From Ifrita kowaldi (Eukaryota; Chordata; Aves; Passeriformes; Cinclosomatidae): DNA of 64,000 bases. Shown here piece by piece: positions 11,409 to 23,270 of the stretch. The notes below the pieces were generated by a model. That model searched no databases. It had not been told where the DNA came from and saw only the letters and a program-made list of their open reading frames with translations. Position 1 is the first letter of the stretch; every line of letters begins with the position of its first letter. Where the stretch lies: positions 1-64,000 of the forward strand of contig VZRS01005636.1 of assembly GCA_013398055.1 (NCBI GenBank). The letters run 5' to 3'. A program made the position numbers and the translations under genes.

Positions 11409-12294
11409 AACCTGAACTACAGCATGGTGACCACTGGGTCACAACCCAAGCATTGCCCACATCAAGTGAAGCTTTACAAATCCACAGCCAAACAGAGAGC
11501 ACACATTTAAACCCAGATTTACAGGGGCTGCAGTTTTCCATGGAAATACACCGTGTACCAAGATAAGCTGAGAGTTCTGGTTTCGTGTAAAAAAATTGGA
11601 AACAGCTTTTTTTTGGACCGACCGTCATGGAAAAAGATCCAACTGAGGTGTTGCAGTTTGAATTTTGTTGTATTTCTTTTTTTGGCTTTCTGGAGGGAGG
11701 GAACAGGTTTAAATAAACATTTTGATTTGGGTTCTGCAGGGTCTTAGAAAGCTGCACTGTGTGGACACTGACGTATTTAGACTTTACGTAAAGATACTTG
11801 GCCATTTTTGAAGCCAGATCTAACCTTTGTATCAACAAATCGTACACAAAAACTTCAGTCTGAGCCTCAAGGTAAGAAAACATATACTTAAAGGGATTCT
11901 TTGTATTTGATTTTAAAAATACTCTCATTTACAAGCAGATTTTGAATGCCTGCCACCAACTTTGAAAATAACCTTTCCATTTATTTTGACTGTTCTTAAA
12001 GATGGGTCTCTTCTAGCAATCTATAATGATCATATAGTATATAAAATAATTCACAATCACAGGTATTATAGGGTCTGAGTAAAATCCACAAGAGGATTTA
12101 CAGTTAAGGGTGGGCCTAATCTCCTTCTGAGGGGCTTCAGGGCATTTAGACTGTATTTTACACAAAAACCAAATTTACAGCTCATGCAAGCAAACTAAAC
12201 AAGTGAATAGAATCTATTCAGTCACATGAGTTTATTTCAAGCTGACGTTTTTTGATGCATATCAAGTGATTACTATGGAAGGACTGATAAGGAA
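11409..12294. other. No gene seen; unique DNA between CR1 copies
   Basis: A 185-codon minus-strand frame (11371-11928) is the longest in the area, but its left end runs into the CR1 fragment and the remainder has no recognisable domain or compositional sign of coding. Treated as a chance frame. Confidence 0.4.
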
Positions 12295-12770
12295 GCCATT
12301 GTCACCCACTGGTGAGGCAACACCTCAAATCCTGTGTCCAGTTTTGGGCCTCTCACTGCAAGGAGGACACTGGAGCGTGTCCAGGGCAGGGAACGGAGCT
12401 GGGAAGGGTCTGGAGCCCCAGGAGTGGCTGAGGGAGCTGGGAAAGGGGCTCAGCCTGGAGCAAAGGAGGCTCAGGGGGGACCTTGTGGCTCTGCACAACT
12501 CCCTGACAGGAGGGGGCAGCCGGGGGGGTCGGGCTCTGCTCCCAGGGAACAGGGACAGGAGGAGAGGGAACGGCCTCAGGCTGGGCCAGGGGAGGCTCAG
12601 GGTGGACATCAGCAGGAATTTCCCCATGGAAAGGTTGGTCAGGCCTTGGCAGGGGCTGCCCAGGGAGGTTTGGAATCCCCATCCCTGGAGGTGTCCAAGG
12701 AAGGGCTGGATGTGGCACTCAGTGCTCTGGGCTGGGGACAAGGTGGGGACTGGTCCAAGGTCTCGGCAAA
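12295..12770 (+). mobile_element. CR1 LINE fragment: ORF2 C-terminal end and part of 3'UTR, tail missing
   Basis: This GC-rich copy starts in the C-terminal coding part of CR1 ORF2. The frame across 12420-12620 reads LRELGKGLSLEQRRLRGDLV and further on RLRVDISRNF, both hallmark CR1 stretches. It then reaches the 3' region (CCATCCCTGGAGGTGTCCAA, GCTCTGGGCTGGGGACAAGG). Before about 12420 the coding match shifts frame, so the frame is broken. The copy looks less decayed than most others here, suggesting a younger insertion, yet it stops near 12765 without the terminal ATTCTGTGA-type repeats, so the 3' end was lost after insertion. The opposite-strand 206-codon frame is a shadow. Confidence 0.92.
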
Positions 12771-13477
12771 TATATTTTAGGCATTTAGACATTTGAGCAA
12801 TCCTTTCAAGATCAAAGTAACCAGGCACCAATAGCAGATCTGGTCTATCAAATCTGATGCAAAAGTATATCCTTAATATTTTGTTGTTTAATGTTTTCAA
12901 ATGACTCAAAATCACAAAGGCTGATGAATAAAGCAGCATTAACAACTCAGCATCTGTATTCTGCCCCTGAGATCACTGGATTTTAAAGAGACACGTGATA
13001 GCAGCAAAGATTTGTTATCTACACCTGCTTTTCTCACCTGTGCTCTACCTGGAAAACCTGGATTTGGAAAAAGCTGCCAGGAAGGCAAGGACAAAAGAAC
13101 ACACATCTGAAGAAATGCTCCTGTAGTTGGGAACATGCATATGTTCATATTCCCTTTGTCTAACGTCAGATGTGGTTTCACGGCTCCAATTCTGGATCCC
13201 ATTTGTCTGTGGAAAAAATGGATGATTTCATTATTCCCAGATTTATATAACTTCTATCACCCCAAGGCAGTGGCAAGCCTACATTTGAGACTCTTGTCAT
13301 CGACTATCAATTATTCTACAATTTATGAGATGGTTTTCTGTGAATACTCATCCAAAACCTAGAAAAGTCCATGGAAAAAAAAATCCCATTAAATTGAAAA
13401 AGCTTCTCTTGATTGGACTCTAGTCCAGGATATTCTGTAATAAGAAGTGGGCAAAACCTCACATTTGCTGAAAAAAC
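12771..13477. other. No gene seen; unique DNA between CR1 copies
   Basis: Unique non-coding DNA. Short frames on both strands lack recognisable content. Confidence 0.45.
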
Positions 13478-13680
13478 AAAAAATTCTTCCCTGTGAGGCC
13501 CTGGCACAGGGTGCCCAGAGAAGCTGTGGCTGCCCCTGGATCCCTGGCAGTGTCCCAGGCCAGGCTGGATGGGCTTGGAGCACCCTGGGACAGTGGAAGG
13601 TGACCCTGCTCATGGCAGGGGGTGGGATGAGATGAGCTTTAAGGTCCCTTCCAAATAAGGCCATTCTATGATTCTATGAA
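13478..13680 (+). mobile_element. CR1 LINE 3'-end fragment with intact terminal repeat
   Basis: It begins at AAAAATTCTTCCCTGTGAGG and runs through the CR1 3' region (CCCTGGCACAGGGTGCCCAG, GGATCCCTGGCAGTGTCCCA, CATGGCAGGGGGTGGGATGA) to the CR1 end with two copies of ATTCTATGA. A deletion of about 10 bases near 13497 removes the GGTGGGCAG part present in the copy at 11199. 5'-truncated, non-coding. Confidence 0.93.
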
Positions 13681-14128
13681 GTTTTACAAAGGTCAGAATA
13701 AGAGTAGAGAGATTTCACAGTTAAAACCCCCAAAATCTTTACTATTTTCATTATTGTCAGATTAATTTTTCTTTATTAATAATAAAAGATTTTTCAAATC
13801 AGTGGAAAAGAACCTTTAATGATCTCTCCATCCATGGAAGCTGGAAAACCTTAAAGTTATGCTTTAAAGCTATACTAGGCCAAATAAGTGATTTCATGAA
13901 AACTGTAAGCATGGAAATATGTACAGTTTTGTCTAAGTGTTACAGACGAATATAAAATACAGAAAATTCATGTCATTATTAAAACAAAATATTTTAGTGA
14001 GTTTTACTTTGCTGAAAAAAATCCCAAGATTTTTTAATACATAGTCTTTTCCATCAGAAAGCCTTTTCCACCAAAGGAAGTCTTGACTGACCAAAATTTT
14101 CCTGAGAACCACAAACCCTGGGGAAAAC
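13681..14128. other. No gene seen; unique AT-rich DNA
   Basis: AT-rich stretch between a CR1 3' end and the SINE, without recognisable repeat or exon. Confidence 0.45.
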
Positions 14129-14273
14129 CTGGGATTAGCTCAGTTGGTGAGAGCACGGTGCTAATAACACCAAGGTCATGGGTTCCATCCCCTAATGGGA
14201 CATTCACTTAAAAGCTGCACTTTTAAATCCTCGTGTGTCCTTTCTGACTCAGAATATTCTGTGAAATCTGTGA
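14129..14273 (+). mobile_element. tRNA-Ile-derived SINE with CR1-like tail (TguSINE1-like)
   Basis: The head is a tRNA-Ile(AAT) relic: box A-like TAGCTCAGTTGGTGAGAGC at about 14136-14154, an anticodon loop CTAATAA with anticodon AAT at 14163-14165, and box B-like GGTTCCATCCC at 14181-14191, where G-to-C has damaged the usual GGTTCGATCC. The tail from about 14226 resembles the CR1 3' end (TCCTCGTGTGTCC, then GACTCAGAATATTCTGTGA). A tRNA-Ile head joined to a CR1 tail is the layout of TguSINE1 described from zebra finch. Box A/B would have served as the internal RNA polymerase III promoter and the tail as the template for CR1 enzyme. This copy is diverged and probably inactive. It is not a functional tRNA gene because the acceptor stem does not pair well. 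Confidence 0.88.
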
Positions 14274-17200
14274 AAAATTCATCAAGGAAAAGAGCCTGAC
14301 TTTTTTAAGGAAAGGTGAATTTTCACAGTGAAACCTGAACATATCAGATCAAGAGCAAAGATTTGTTGCTTAGGAAATAGCACTGAAGTGTCTCACAGAG
14401 AGTCTAGACTGGGTTCCTCATATCCCATTGGTTTTGGGATTGCTGTTCCCCAGAAGAAGGTGTTGGCATTCAAGCTGAATCCTTAGAAAACAGTTCCTAA
14501 AAAGGCTGGCTTAAAGTGCCACGCAGTCATTTAAAAGAATCACAAGAAATTCTGGTAGCAAACACCAACAAAACTGGAATAGTGATGGTCATTGAACAGT
14601 GACTGTGGACTTCTGTAATTTATAATTTGAGGGTTAAATTTGTGCAACAATTAACTTTTTTCCTCTATTATACTAATTAAGCAGTTGAATCTCACCCTGT
14701 CTTATTGCTGTTGCCACAGCTACTGAAGATGATGTAAATCATGATTAACTCTAGTGGATTTTGGATCAAATATGCTTCCCAGATTCAGTTTTTCTAGCCT
14801 TAATCCCCTTTTATACAGGGTAAACAGCCTAAAGACTATATTTCCCAGATATTTCTAAAACCATAGGGAGCATTAATGTTTTGAGAACTAATATATTTTT
14901 TTAATGTTTTAAACTGAATTTGGCAGTGACTTCTGAACTGCATGTAAGAGCACTCTGGTCTTATAAGAGCTGAGTGTCTCTAATGAGCTGGATATTCCCT
15001 GGGTTTAGTATTTCCAATGAGCCAAATCCTCAATTTACTACAAAAATCTATTAAGGGGCAAATTTATAAATACAGGTGAAGGCAATTTTCACCTTGTTCT
15101 ACTCACCACAGTTACACAAAATTTGATAAATTCAGAGGTAACTGGGTGATAGGAGAGTTTGAAGAGTGACTAAATGAATACCATTTATACAGGCAATCTT
15201 TCCATCTATTCTGAGTGCAGGTCTAGGTTTTTCTCTGCAGTTTTGCACAGTGACAGGTCCCCTGAAATTACAAGTTCTCATAAAAACTACCAGGAATCTC
15301 AAGGCAATTATCCTGTCACTGGTGCAAAAAAACCCCCAAACCACTTTTGACTTTTTTTTGAGATTGACTTTTTTAGTCAATCCTCATAACAGTGACTTCA
15401 CTGTTGAAGAAAATGAGATCATAATACCCTTTTTTTTTTTCCTCAAGAAATCTTGCTTTTACAAACTTTTACAAACTTCAGGAGAAACTCTTTATCACTA
15501 TTCTGTGCCACCTCTCACCCGTGCACCCCAAGGCTGGCTTCCCACCCTGGGTTTCCCAAGCCTTGTTGAGCTTTCCAACTGTAAATCCAAGCCCATCCTG
15601 TTCCCTACCAATTTACAGTAAATCTTTGCATAACATGACCTTTTCCCAGTAAACCTAATGGCAAACATGGTATTAGTTACACCCTGATCATTTTGGGCAG
15701 TGTTCCTTTAGACTGGAACCATTTTCCTCCATAAGTGACGATGTCACTGCATGAAACCACAGGGACATCAATCACTTGCAAGGCAAAGGATGTGGACAGG
15801 CCAGGGCATTCCAAGTCCTCTGTCAGAAAAAGTGGAGTTTCTTCTCTTTTCTCCTTCAAGAAACTCTATTGTATGGCAAACAGTACCACAGAAATGTGGA
15901 AACTTGTGCTTCAAACCCATAGGGGGGAAAAAAAAAAAAAACCCTAAAAGAAAAAGAAAATCATTATCAACTTACAAAATGAGACCTGAAGTTCTCTCAT
16001 ATGATTATGACTTCTGTTGTTGGCAATCATCCTGTTAGTGGTTAAGAAAAAGCAGCTCCTTTTTTTTTGGCAGTCTTATTTGGTGCTCTGTTTATGCCCT
16101 GATATGACAGTTCATAGAGTACAAGTTAAGGAAATACATTTAAAATGCAGCTATGGGTTTCCTCAGTATTCCACCTTTCAGTGGAACAGGAATACAGTCC
16201 TTTAGCAGACATAAACAGTAGCAAGTGGCTGCACAAATTTCTGACAGGCTGTCATATACTCTGAAGACCTAAACATTGTCTGGGGGCTCCTTTCTGCATT
16301 TTAAAAGAATCTCTGAGCTCAGAACACATCAACCCACAAAAAGAAAAAAAAATGGATACACAAATTGCAAACAGGACACAATTTTTAAGGAAAAAACCCA
16401 GGCAAATTCCATCTGCTCACTCGTTTTTCACTCAATAAGCTGATGTTTGAAGGGTGAGCAAGAAGCAGTGAAGATCCATCACAGCCATGACCTCCTGCTT
16501 CAGCCTCAGATAAACACCCTGCACTCAGCCTGGGACCATCTGTCAGGGCTCAGAATCCACTGGTGGGTTTGGGGTTTAGGGCAGGGTTTGTAAGAGTGAG
16601 CAGGAGCAGTGAGCGTGTTCAGGGTGCTGCTTCTGCATCCAAGGAAGGCAGAAATTCCTGCCATTGTCAAACAAAATGTGCTGTGAGAGGATATCAGTAA
16701 GAAATGTCCAATTTCTTGGCACCTCTTTTGGATTTGCTTTGGCAGGGGAGGATGGCACTCATGGAACTTTAATCCCTTTGAAGAAAAATGTATTTTTAGA
16801 ATAAACAGAGCTGGGTGCAACACTTGCCCAGATGAGTTTACAAAGTTAATGCTGCTCCACACATTTAAAGTTTCATATTTCCAGACTAGAAAGCAGTATG
16901 GGAGGAGCATGACTAAGCAGTATCACCCTATTTTACTAATAAAGATAAAATCCCACAGTGATTACTGACACAAAACTAACAGAAACTCTTTAGCAATCTA
17001 ATTTTTTAATGAGAAAGTGTGTGGTGATCAAAAGGTGCTGCAATATTAGTGAAGAAGGATGAAGGAATGGAGCAAGATTTTTATTATTACTGTTATTATT
17101 ACTCTGGTTTAAATATGCTGATCTGTCTTTTACCCTGAATAAATAAACTGTATTGAAGACCATCCCTCTCTGAGCCTGCATTGGAATCAGCACCTACAAT

Positions 17201-20200
17201 TGAGGACAGGATTTTGGCTCCAGCAGTGTGAGACAGCTGCTGATTTTTTAAAGGAAGGGAGATATTCTCAACCTTAAACCCTACCTACTTTTTCCTAACA
17301 CTGATTTTGATGAGCTTCAGCCACAATGAAGTAGAAAGCAAACCTGCCTTCAGGGTGGTTCTATTAGTTCCATTCAGCAATTAATAATTTCCGTATCTTG
17401 ATGGAGAATCTTAGCACTGGGGGTTTCTCCCAGCTCCATCTTTGTGGGAAAAGTGGAGAAAATTTGAGTTATTTCATTTATGAAATTAATGGCAACACTT
17501 TTAGGATGGATTTTCATAAGGAAGTTGTGAGTTAAAGCTGATTAATCTTATTTTAATTGATACGAAGAATGAGGACTCAGGTTTACTGGCTTAAAGGGAG
17601 AGAGTCTAGTGGACTCTCAGCTGAAAGTACAACAATAACGAGAGGATATTTAAAATAATATAGGATTTTATGCTTTTGAAAGAAGAAAGAACACAAGCAA
17701 TGGGCTGTTCAGGCCACAATCTAGAGATTCATGATTTCACTGCTGTAGAATCAAACACTATTCAAATAAATTTAATTTTAAATGCAGTGAGGTAATTGCT
17801 AAAGTCTGCTGAAAAGGGCACTTTGAATGAGATAGTATGGATTGCTGTTAAATCTGGCAACATGCAGACATTGTCTTATTCAGTCTCCAAATGAACATGA
17901 GTGACTGCCCAGAGGAGTTAATGCACAAAGACAAGGGTCAAAAATGAGAAGTGTCAGCTAAAGTGCAAATTTAAGGTATTCTGTGAATCCCCACACAGCC
18001 GACCAGCTCTGGCTGTCATCTTGCCTTCTCCTTTCATTATTTTCCAGCCTGATGAGTTGATCCATAAGTGCATTCTAAGAAAAAAACACTTTTCAACAGG
18101 GCATCATGCATATATTTCCTGATAGCTCCAGTGCAGTTCCTACACAACTCTGAGCACCTCTGCTCTGTGACGTGCCCAGTTACACTGAGCTGAGGCCAGA
18201 CTAATGATACTGCTTTGAAGTTATTTGGTTGGGTTTCTCCCATAAATGACCTTTTAAATAGAATTAACACGTTCTGATATTTTATCCTGGGAAGTGGCTG
18301 AGTTACTTGGAAGAAAGGCGTCACTAAAGAACACCTGAAGTCACTCTGGTGTTCAGGTACCTGAGTCACCACAAAGAATTCAGTGGCTCAGCTTCCCACC
18401 AAACCAACACGAGCAGCCTGAGGGTGGCTACATTTGTTTGAATAACAAAGGAAATAAGTGGCTTTAGCATCTTAATGCCAAACACTGAAAGGAATGCTTC
18501 AATTGCCTGCCACTGAGAAAATTAGAGTTATTATTGACACTAAATGTATCTAATGTGCCCAGGCTTCCTATCCAGCACTTGGAGAAATTCAGTAAAAACA
18601 CTCCCCATTGTCTCTCCACCTGCAGGACTGACAAAAGAGTACAGCTGAGTGCAGGATCCCTTCAAATCTCTGCAAAATACCTCATCAGAGAGAAGCAGCA
18701 GCCCCATTGTTGGTGATAAGGCTGTGGAAACAGTTCCAAGAGCCCAATTTCAGGTGGCATGGCAAGGCTAAATTTACCAAATCGGGCTTTAAGCACACAT
18801 TACCCACATTACACATAAACTGACCTGGGCAACTTGCAGGCACAACATCCTTTTTCCAGGAACAATCCTGTAACCCATAATGAAAGGGCCATTCTGAAAC
18901 TGTAAAAAAGCCCCACTATTCTGCAAAGAAAAGAATAAGAGGATTAAAAAGGTTAAAAAAAAAAAAAAAAAAGCTCAAGAAAATAACCCTTCTGTGTGGA
19001 ACTACTTGCCTGGGTGTTGTGATCTGCAGCTCATTCAGAGGGTTTGCCCTCAGAGGCAAGCCTGTATTACTGGCCAAATTTTCATTTTAAGAGGGGGTTG
19101 TTTCAGCTGAAATAAACAATTGCATACATTGGCAACAAATGAGCTTCAACTAAACCCTTAAAATGCAATATACTCCAGCAGGTTATACTGAGATAAAAAT
19201 AATAATTTGCATCTCATTCTTGACACATTTAATAGCAAATTTCAGTGGCCATGGCAGAGTTCAGGGCAAGGATTGCTTGCTAGAAGACAGCTATTCCTTC
19301 TTTCCTTCTCCAAGCCTACAAGATTATTTCTTTATCCTTCCTCCCTCCTCAACTGCAATTAGAGAAGCAAGAGCTTCATACCACAGTGGTTGAAGTACAC
19401 TACCACTAATCTTTTAATTGAAAGTAAATGATGGAGAGATACCAAATAAGCAAGTGGAGCTGGAAAACCCAGCTTCCCTATGTCCCTGTCACTCCACACC
19501 TCAGCAGCAAACAGAGCAGGATTAACTGCAGAGTCCCTAATCTGTTCCATTAAGGCAGGATGCTGAACCCCTGAAGAGAGCTTTGAAAGCTTGACCCACA
19601 CCACTGCCAAAAACTTTCTTCACTGAAAGGGTGGGAGAGGTTGATAAATGTCCCAGAAAGGCCTGGAGTGCTCTGGAGTGGGAGGCAGAACCCCAGGCAG
19701 GCAGAATGTCACTTGTCCCTGTCCTTTCCCATCCTACACCAGCTCCAGTCCAAGCCTGGTGGGCATTTTCTGCCTAAAACCCTCCCAGGAGGTTACTTTG
19801 GACAAGCAGCAGTGGCAGGGAGTTCTCAGGGGCAGAGCCACACTTAAAGGAGAGTTTATCTTGGAAATCATCAGACTGATGCCTAGCAGATAGATTTTCT
19901 TTGGTCTAAGGTGATTCTTCATGTGTATACACATTTATATATATACTCATGTTTTAATTTATATCAAACTGCATTGAAATAATCACTACTTCTATTAAAA
20001 TAAGTTCTTTGAAGTCATTTTATTTGAGTCACAGTTTAGTATTCCCCGAATTTGATGGCATAATTTGAAATGTTTAATTATCCAGTGGGAGGCTGCAGGA
20101 ACTGTTTTGTTGTTTTGTTTAACATGCACTTTTAAAACTCAAGCCATTTTTTGGCTGTCTCAAAGTTAGCTGGCTGTATTTCTGATCTCTTAGATTACTT

Positions 20201-21686
20201 GCATGTTTGTTCTCATTCCCTTTTACATTCACTAATCCTTTAGATTTAATTAAAATATTTTTTTGTTTAGTCTCAAGCCAGCCAAAGGCAGAAGTTGTTT
20301 CTATGCTGTTTGCTTTTGGGAAACATGGCATGTGCCACCAACACAAAAGGTTTAATTCTATGAAAGAAAACAGTGAAATTGCAAACACTGAACATTTGAA
20401 ATAACTGCTGAAGCAAATAGAGGCGTAAATCATAAGGCCAGAAGTGACCACTGTAGTAACTGAGGCTGATCTCCTGTACAGCACAGATCATAGGACATTC
20501 CAAATGAATTCTTGTCTTTTATAAAATATTACACTTTGATAGAAAATAAACCCACCACAACTCATGTGAGGGTAGTCTAGTGATGGATTGCCTTCATTGT
20601 GAAGAACCACAGCTCATTGCTGACTCATCTTTTGCTACATTTGACCTCAGTCTAAAACATGGAATAAAAGTCTTCATTCCTTGAGGTCTAAAGCAGCTTG
20701 AGGTGATTCCTTCTCTGGAAACAAGCAGTTCTTCCTGAAAAAAAGAGATAATAGTTTAACAGGATTCTCCTTTCCAGCTTGGTATGAACTGGACCAGGTC
20801 CAGCAAACACCCTCCTGATAATCATCCTAAAGCTCCCAGGTGAGATTCCTATTCAAATTTCCCAATAAATACAATTCTGAGATGCTTGACCCGTCCTTTA
20901 TTTCACTTGGGTAGAAGCTCCTCTCTGAAGTCATTGTAGAGTTAAAACGGTGAGGTCATGCACAAAACCAATAAATTATTACATTGTTATTGAGCAACTT
21001 TGAGATTAATCATGTCTTACATATATGAAGAAACACTTGCCCTATTTTTAAAAAATATTAGATTTCTGGTTTGTAAACTTAATATAAGTGCTGGTACTCT
21101 GCCACTGCACAAATCTAATTTGGGATGTGATCTGTTTACGTCTAATAAAATCCAGTTTGTAAAAGCACAGTGGCTCCAGCTTATCTGTTCTCCTTAATGC
21201 TGAAAGACATTAAGTTTACAGGCTTTGATCTGAACTATTTAAGAGCATGCTACACGCAGAACACTCTCAGTATTAGATCCTGTCAAAACAGAAAAGTATT
21301 TCATGTTCCAACTGCTATAAATGACAACAGAGCAGTAAAGAGTCTTTTGTTTCATTGCTAAAACAAAAACTTCTTAAAAAATAATTTTGAGCCTCACTGT
21401 TTAAATATAACTGAAATTCTTGTAATCAAAACAAGTGGTTTGATGCACTGGAACACTTAAGAAGCTACAGGTTGAGCACTTCAGCTTTAGAGTAAAGCAA
21501 AAATGCTCTTTTTGATTTGATTGACACTATAGGTAAAATAATGCTAGTTCTTGATTTTAGCTGCCCAGAAATTTTGTCTTTGACCTCCAGACCTGCTGAT
21601 ACATCAATGACAATGGTGGAAACTTCGCAGCTCTTTTTCACCAGCACAAAGTAGGGGCAGGAGCTGTGACACGTCTGCAGCATAAA
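14274..21686. other. No gene seen; long unique stretch with scattered homopolymers
   Basis: About 7.4 kb without a recognisable exon, CR1 or SINE. It holds a T-run near 15430-15440, an A-run near 15929-15942, an A17-type run at about 18957-18972, and TTATTATTA-type low-complexity sequence near 17078-17100. Frames of 60-134 codons (for example minus 16506-16910 and minus 18037-18372) show no domain and no matching splice signals. The A-runs lack a recognisable element before them, so I do not call processed pseudogenes. Confidence 0.45.
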
Positions 21687-21702
21687 GGGGCCTCTAGTGG
21701 CA
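21687..21702. promoter_or_regulatory. CTCF-like motif
   Basis: GGGGCCTCTAGTGGCA matches the common CTCF core in its GCCNNCTAGTGGC-type form (CCTCTAGTGGC). CTCF organises chromatin loops and boundaries. A single motif match in 64 kb is weak evidence; occupancy and conservation are unknown. Confidence 0.3.
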
Positions 21703-23159
21703 CTCAGGGCAGGGAAAAAAAATGGGAATTCAGCAGTGCTCAGCTGTTATTTTCCCCTAATTCAGACCCACAGATTGTGCACACCTGCAACTGACAATAT
21801 TAAGATGTTTTTGACACTAGATTCCGTTTAGATAAATCCTTGCTCCTTGCTCCACACCACAATTATGTGGCATGTGAAGTTTCAAATACCTGTGACTTTT
21901 AACATCCACTCTGGAAAGAGAAAGAACACCTTAGAGGGGCAATTCAGGGAAATTCCATTTTGTATATACAAAAGAAAACTTCTGGCATGAATCTTGTTTT
22001 GTTCTATTTATACTCTGAACAGGTGTCCAATGTATATTTATTTATATAGCCCAAGAATTTGTTGAGGGTTTTTTTTCCCTGAGAAATGACCATGAAAATA
22101 GGTTATTTTAAAACAAATATTTACATGCTTTAATTTTTCAAACTTTCCTTAATATCTGAGTAGAGTTTAAGCAAAGGCAGAAGTACCCTCCTGAATCTGG
22201 GAGCACTGTGGAGCAGCAAACCACAGTAATTTGACTATTTAGCTTATTTCAGTGGTCAGAGAACTCTGCAGCCTAAAGAGGTAGGACTAAACAGACTGAA
22301 AAGCTCAGTTTTTGGACAGCAGATCATTTTTGCAGTAGTGTACAATTAATGTGCCTGTTACATAACCCCAAATATTTGTGACACCTGCCCAGCTCTCAGG
22401 GGCCACTTGTTTCCTGACAAATGTCCAAAGCACTTCAGGTTTCTTCCAATGCTGTTACACCTTCTACACATTGAAAATTGGAATTAAATTCAACATATAA
22501 TAAGCGCGACATGTAAATACAGGAGCTATTATGTGCAGACACATAATTACCCATTCCATTCAATTAAACTCTTTTTCAGCTGTCACTGACTTTTCAGCTC
22601 ATGTCTTAGGTGAGATATCCACATCTTTTGAGTCCAATCTGCCAAAGAATCCAGAGCAATATTTTCCCCCATTGGTGGAAGCAGGAAGAGCCTTGAAAAT
22701 AGATTTTTTTTTTTTTATGGTGTGGAACCCCCTGAATAACTGCTTGAACTCCCTGAATTCTCACACATTTGTAAGGGCATTTTCCTACAAAGCACTTTGC
22801 ATGAGGACAGCACCTTTCAGGACTGGGACCTCCAGTCACATATTGGCTAATGCACAAGAAATACGAACACAGTAAAATATAACACCTTTGTACCTGATGA
22901 TTATGTTGGGAATAGTGGTTTTACTTGAAAAAGAAAGAAAAGATAAACAATTTTTCTTTCATTTATTAAGTGTCCTGATGATAGAAATTAATTCAAATAG
23001 AATAATGAAGTGATTCAGGAAAATCTTACTGATCTGAGCTGGTTTTGTTAATTATTCTGCACTCCTGCCGTGTGTGTCAGTTGTTTTCTCAAATTTGCCT
23101 TGGCCACCTTAAGTAAGAAACACCCGCAGAGCCTGAGAGGAACTCATGTATATTTAATT
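21703..23159. other. No gene seen; unique AT-rich DNA
   Basis: AT-rich non-coding DNA with a T-run near 22705-22718. The 114-codon plus frame at 22531-22875 has no recognisable content. Confidence 0.45.
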
Positions 23160-23270
23160 ACAGAGAATCGCTTCGCGGTCTTGCACTGACACCCAGTGGT
23201 CAGACAGAGAGCGGTTTGGGGGAAGCAGGAGAAAAAGCTGCCGCAGCCAAACGACGCCTGGAGACATCTC
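23160..23270. other. Small CpG cluster in CpG-poor DNA
   Basis: By eye there are about seven CpGs in roughly 110 bases (for example TCGCTTCGCGG near 23167-23177, GCGG, GCCGC, AACGACGCC), while the flanking kilobases have very few. It is too short to meet a CpG-island definition. It could be a small regulatory element or an unrecognised exon. No repeat family recognised. Confidence 0.3.

Noticed and set aside
11371..11928. 185-codon open frame on the minus strand, one of the longest in the window
   Set aside because: Part of it lies over a CR1 fragment, and the rest shows no domain, helix pattern or splice signals. A frame of this length is expected by chance in 64 kb.
12325..12945. 206-codon minus-strand frame and overlapping 121-176 codon frames
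   Set aside because: They all fall on a GC-rich CR1 copy. The plus-strand frame carries the CR1 ORF2 remnants; the others are shadows.
14129..14200. Functional tRNA-Ile gene
   Set aside because: The acceptor stem does not pair, box B is damaged and a CR1-like tail follows. It is a SINE head.
18957..18972. A-run as the tail of a processed pseudogene or SINE
   Set aside because: No recognisable coding or SINE sequence precedes it and no target-site duplication is visible.
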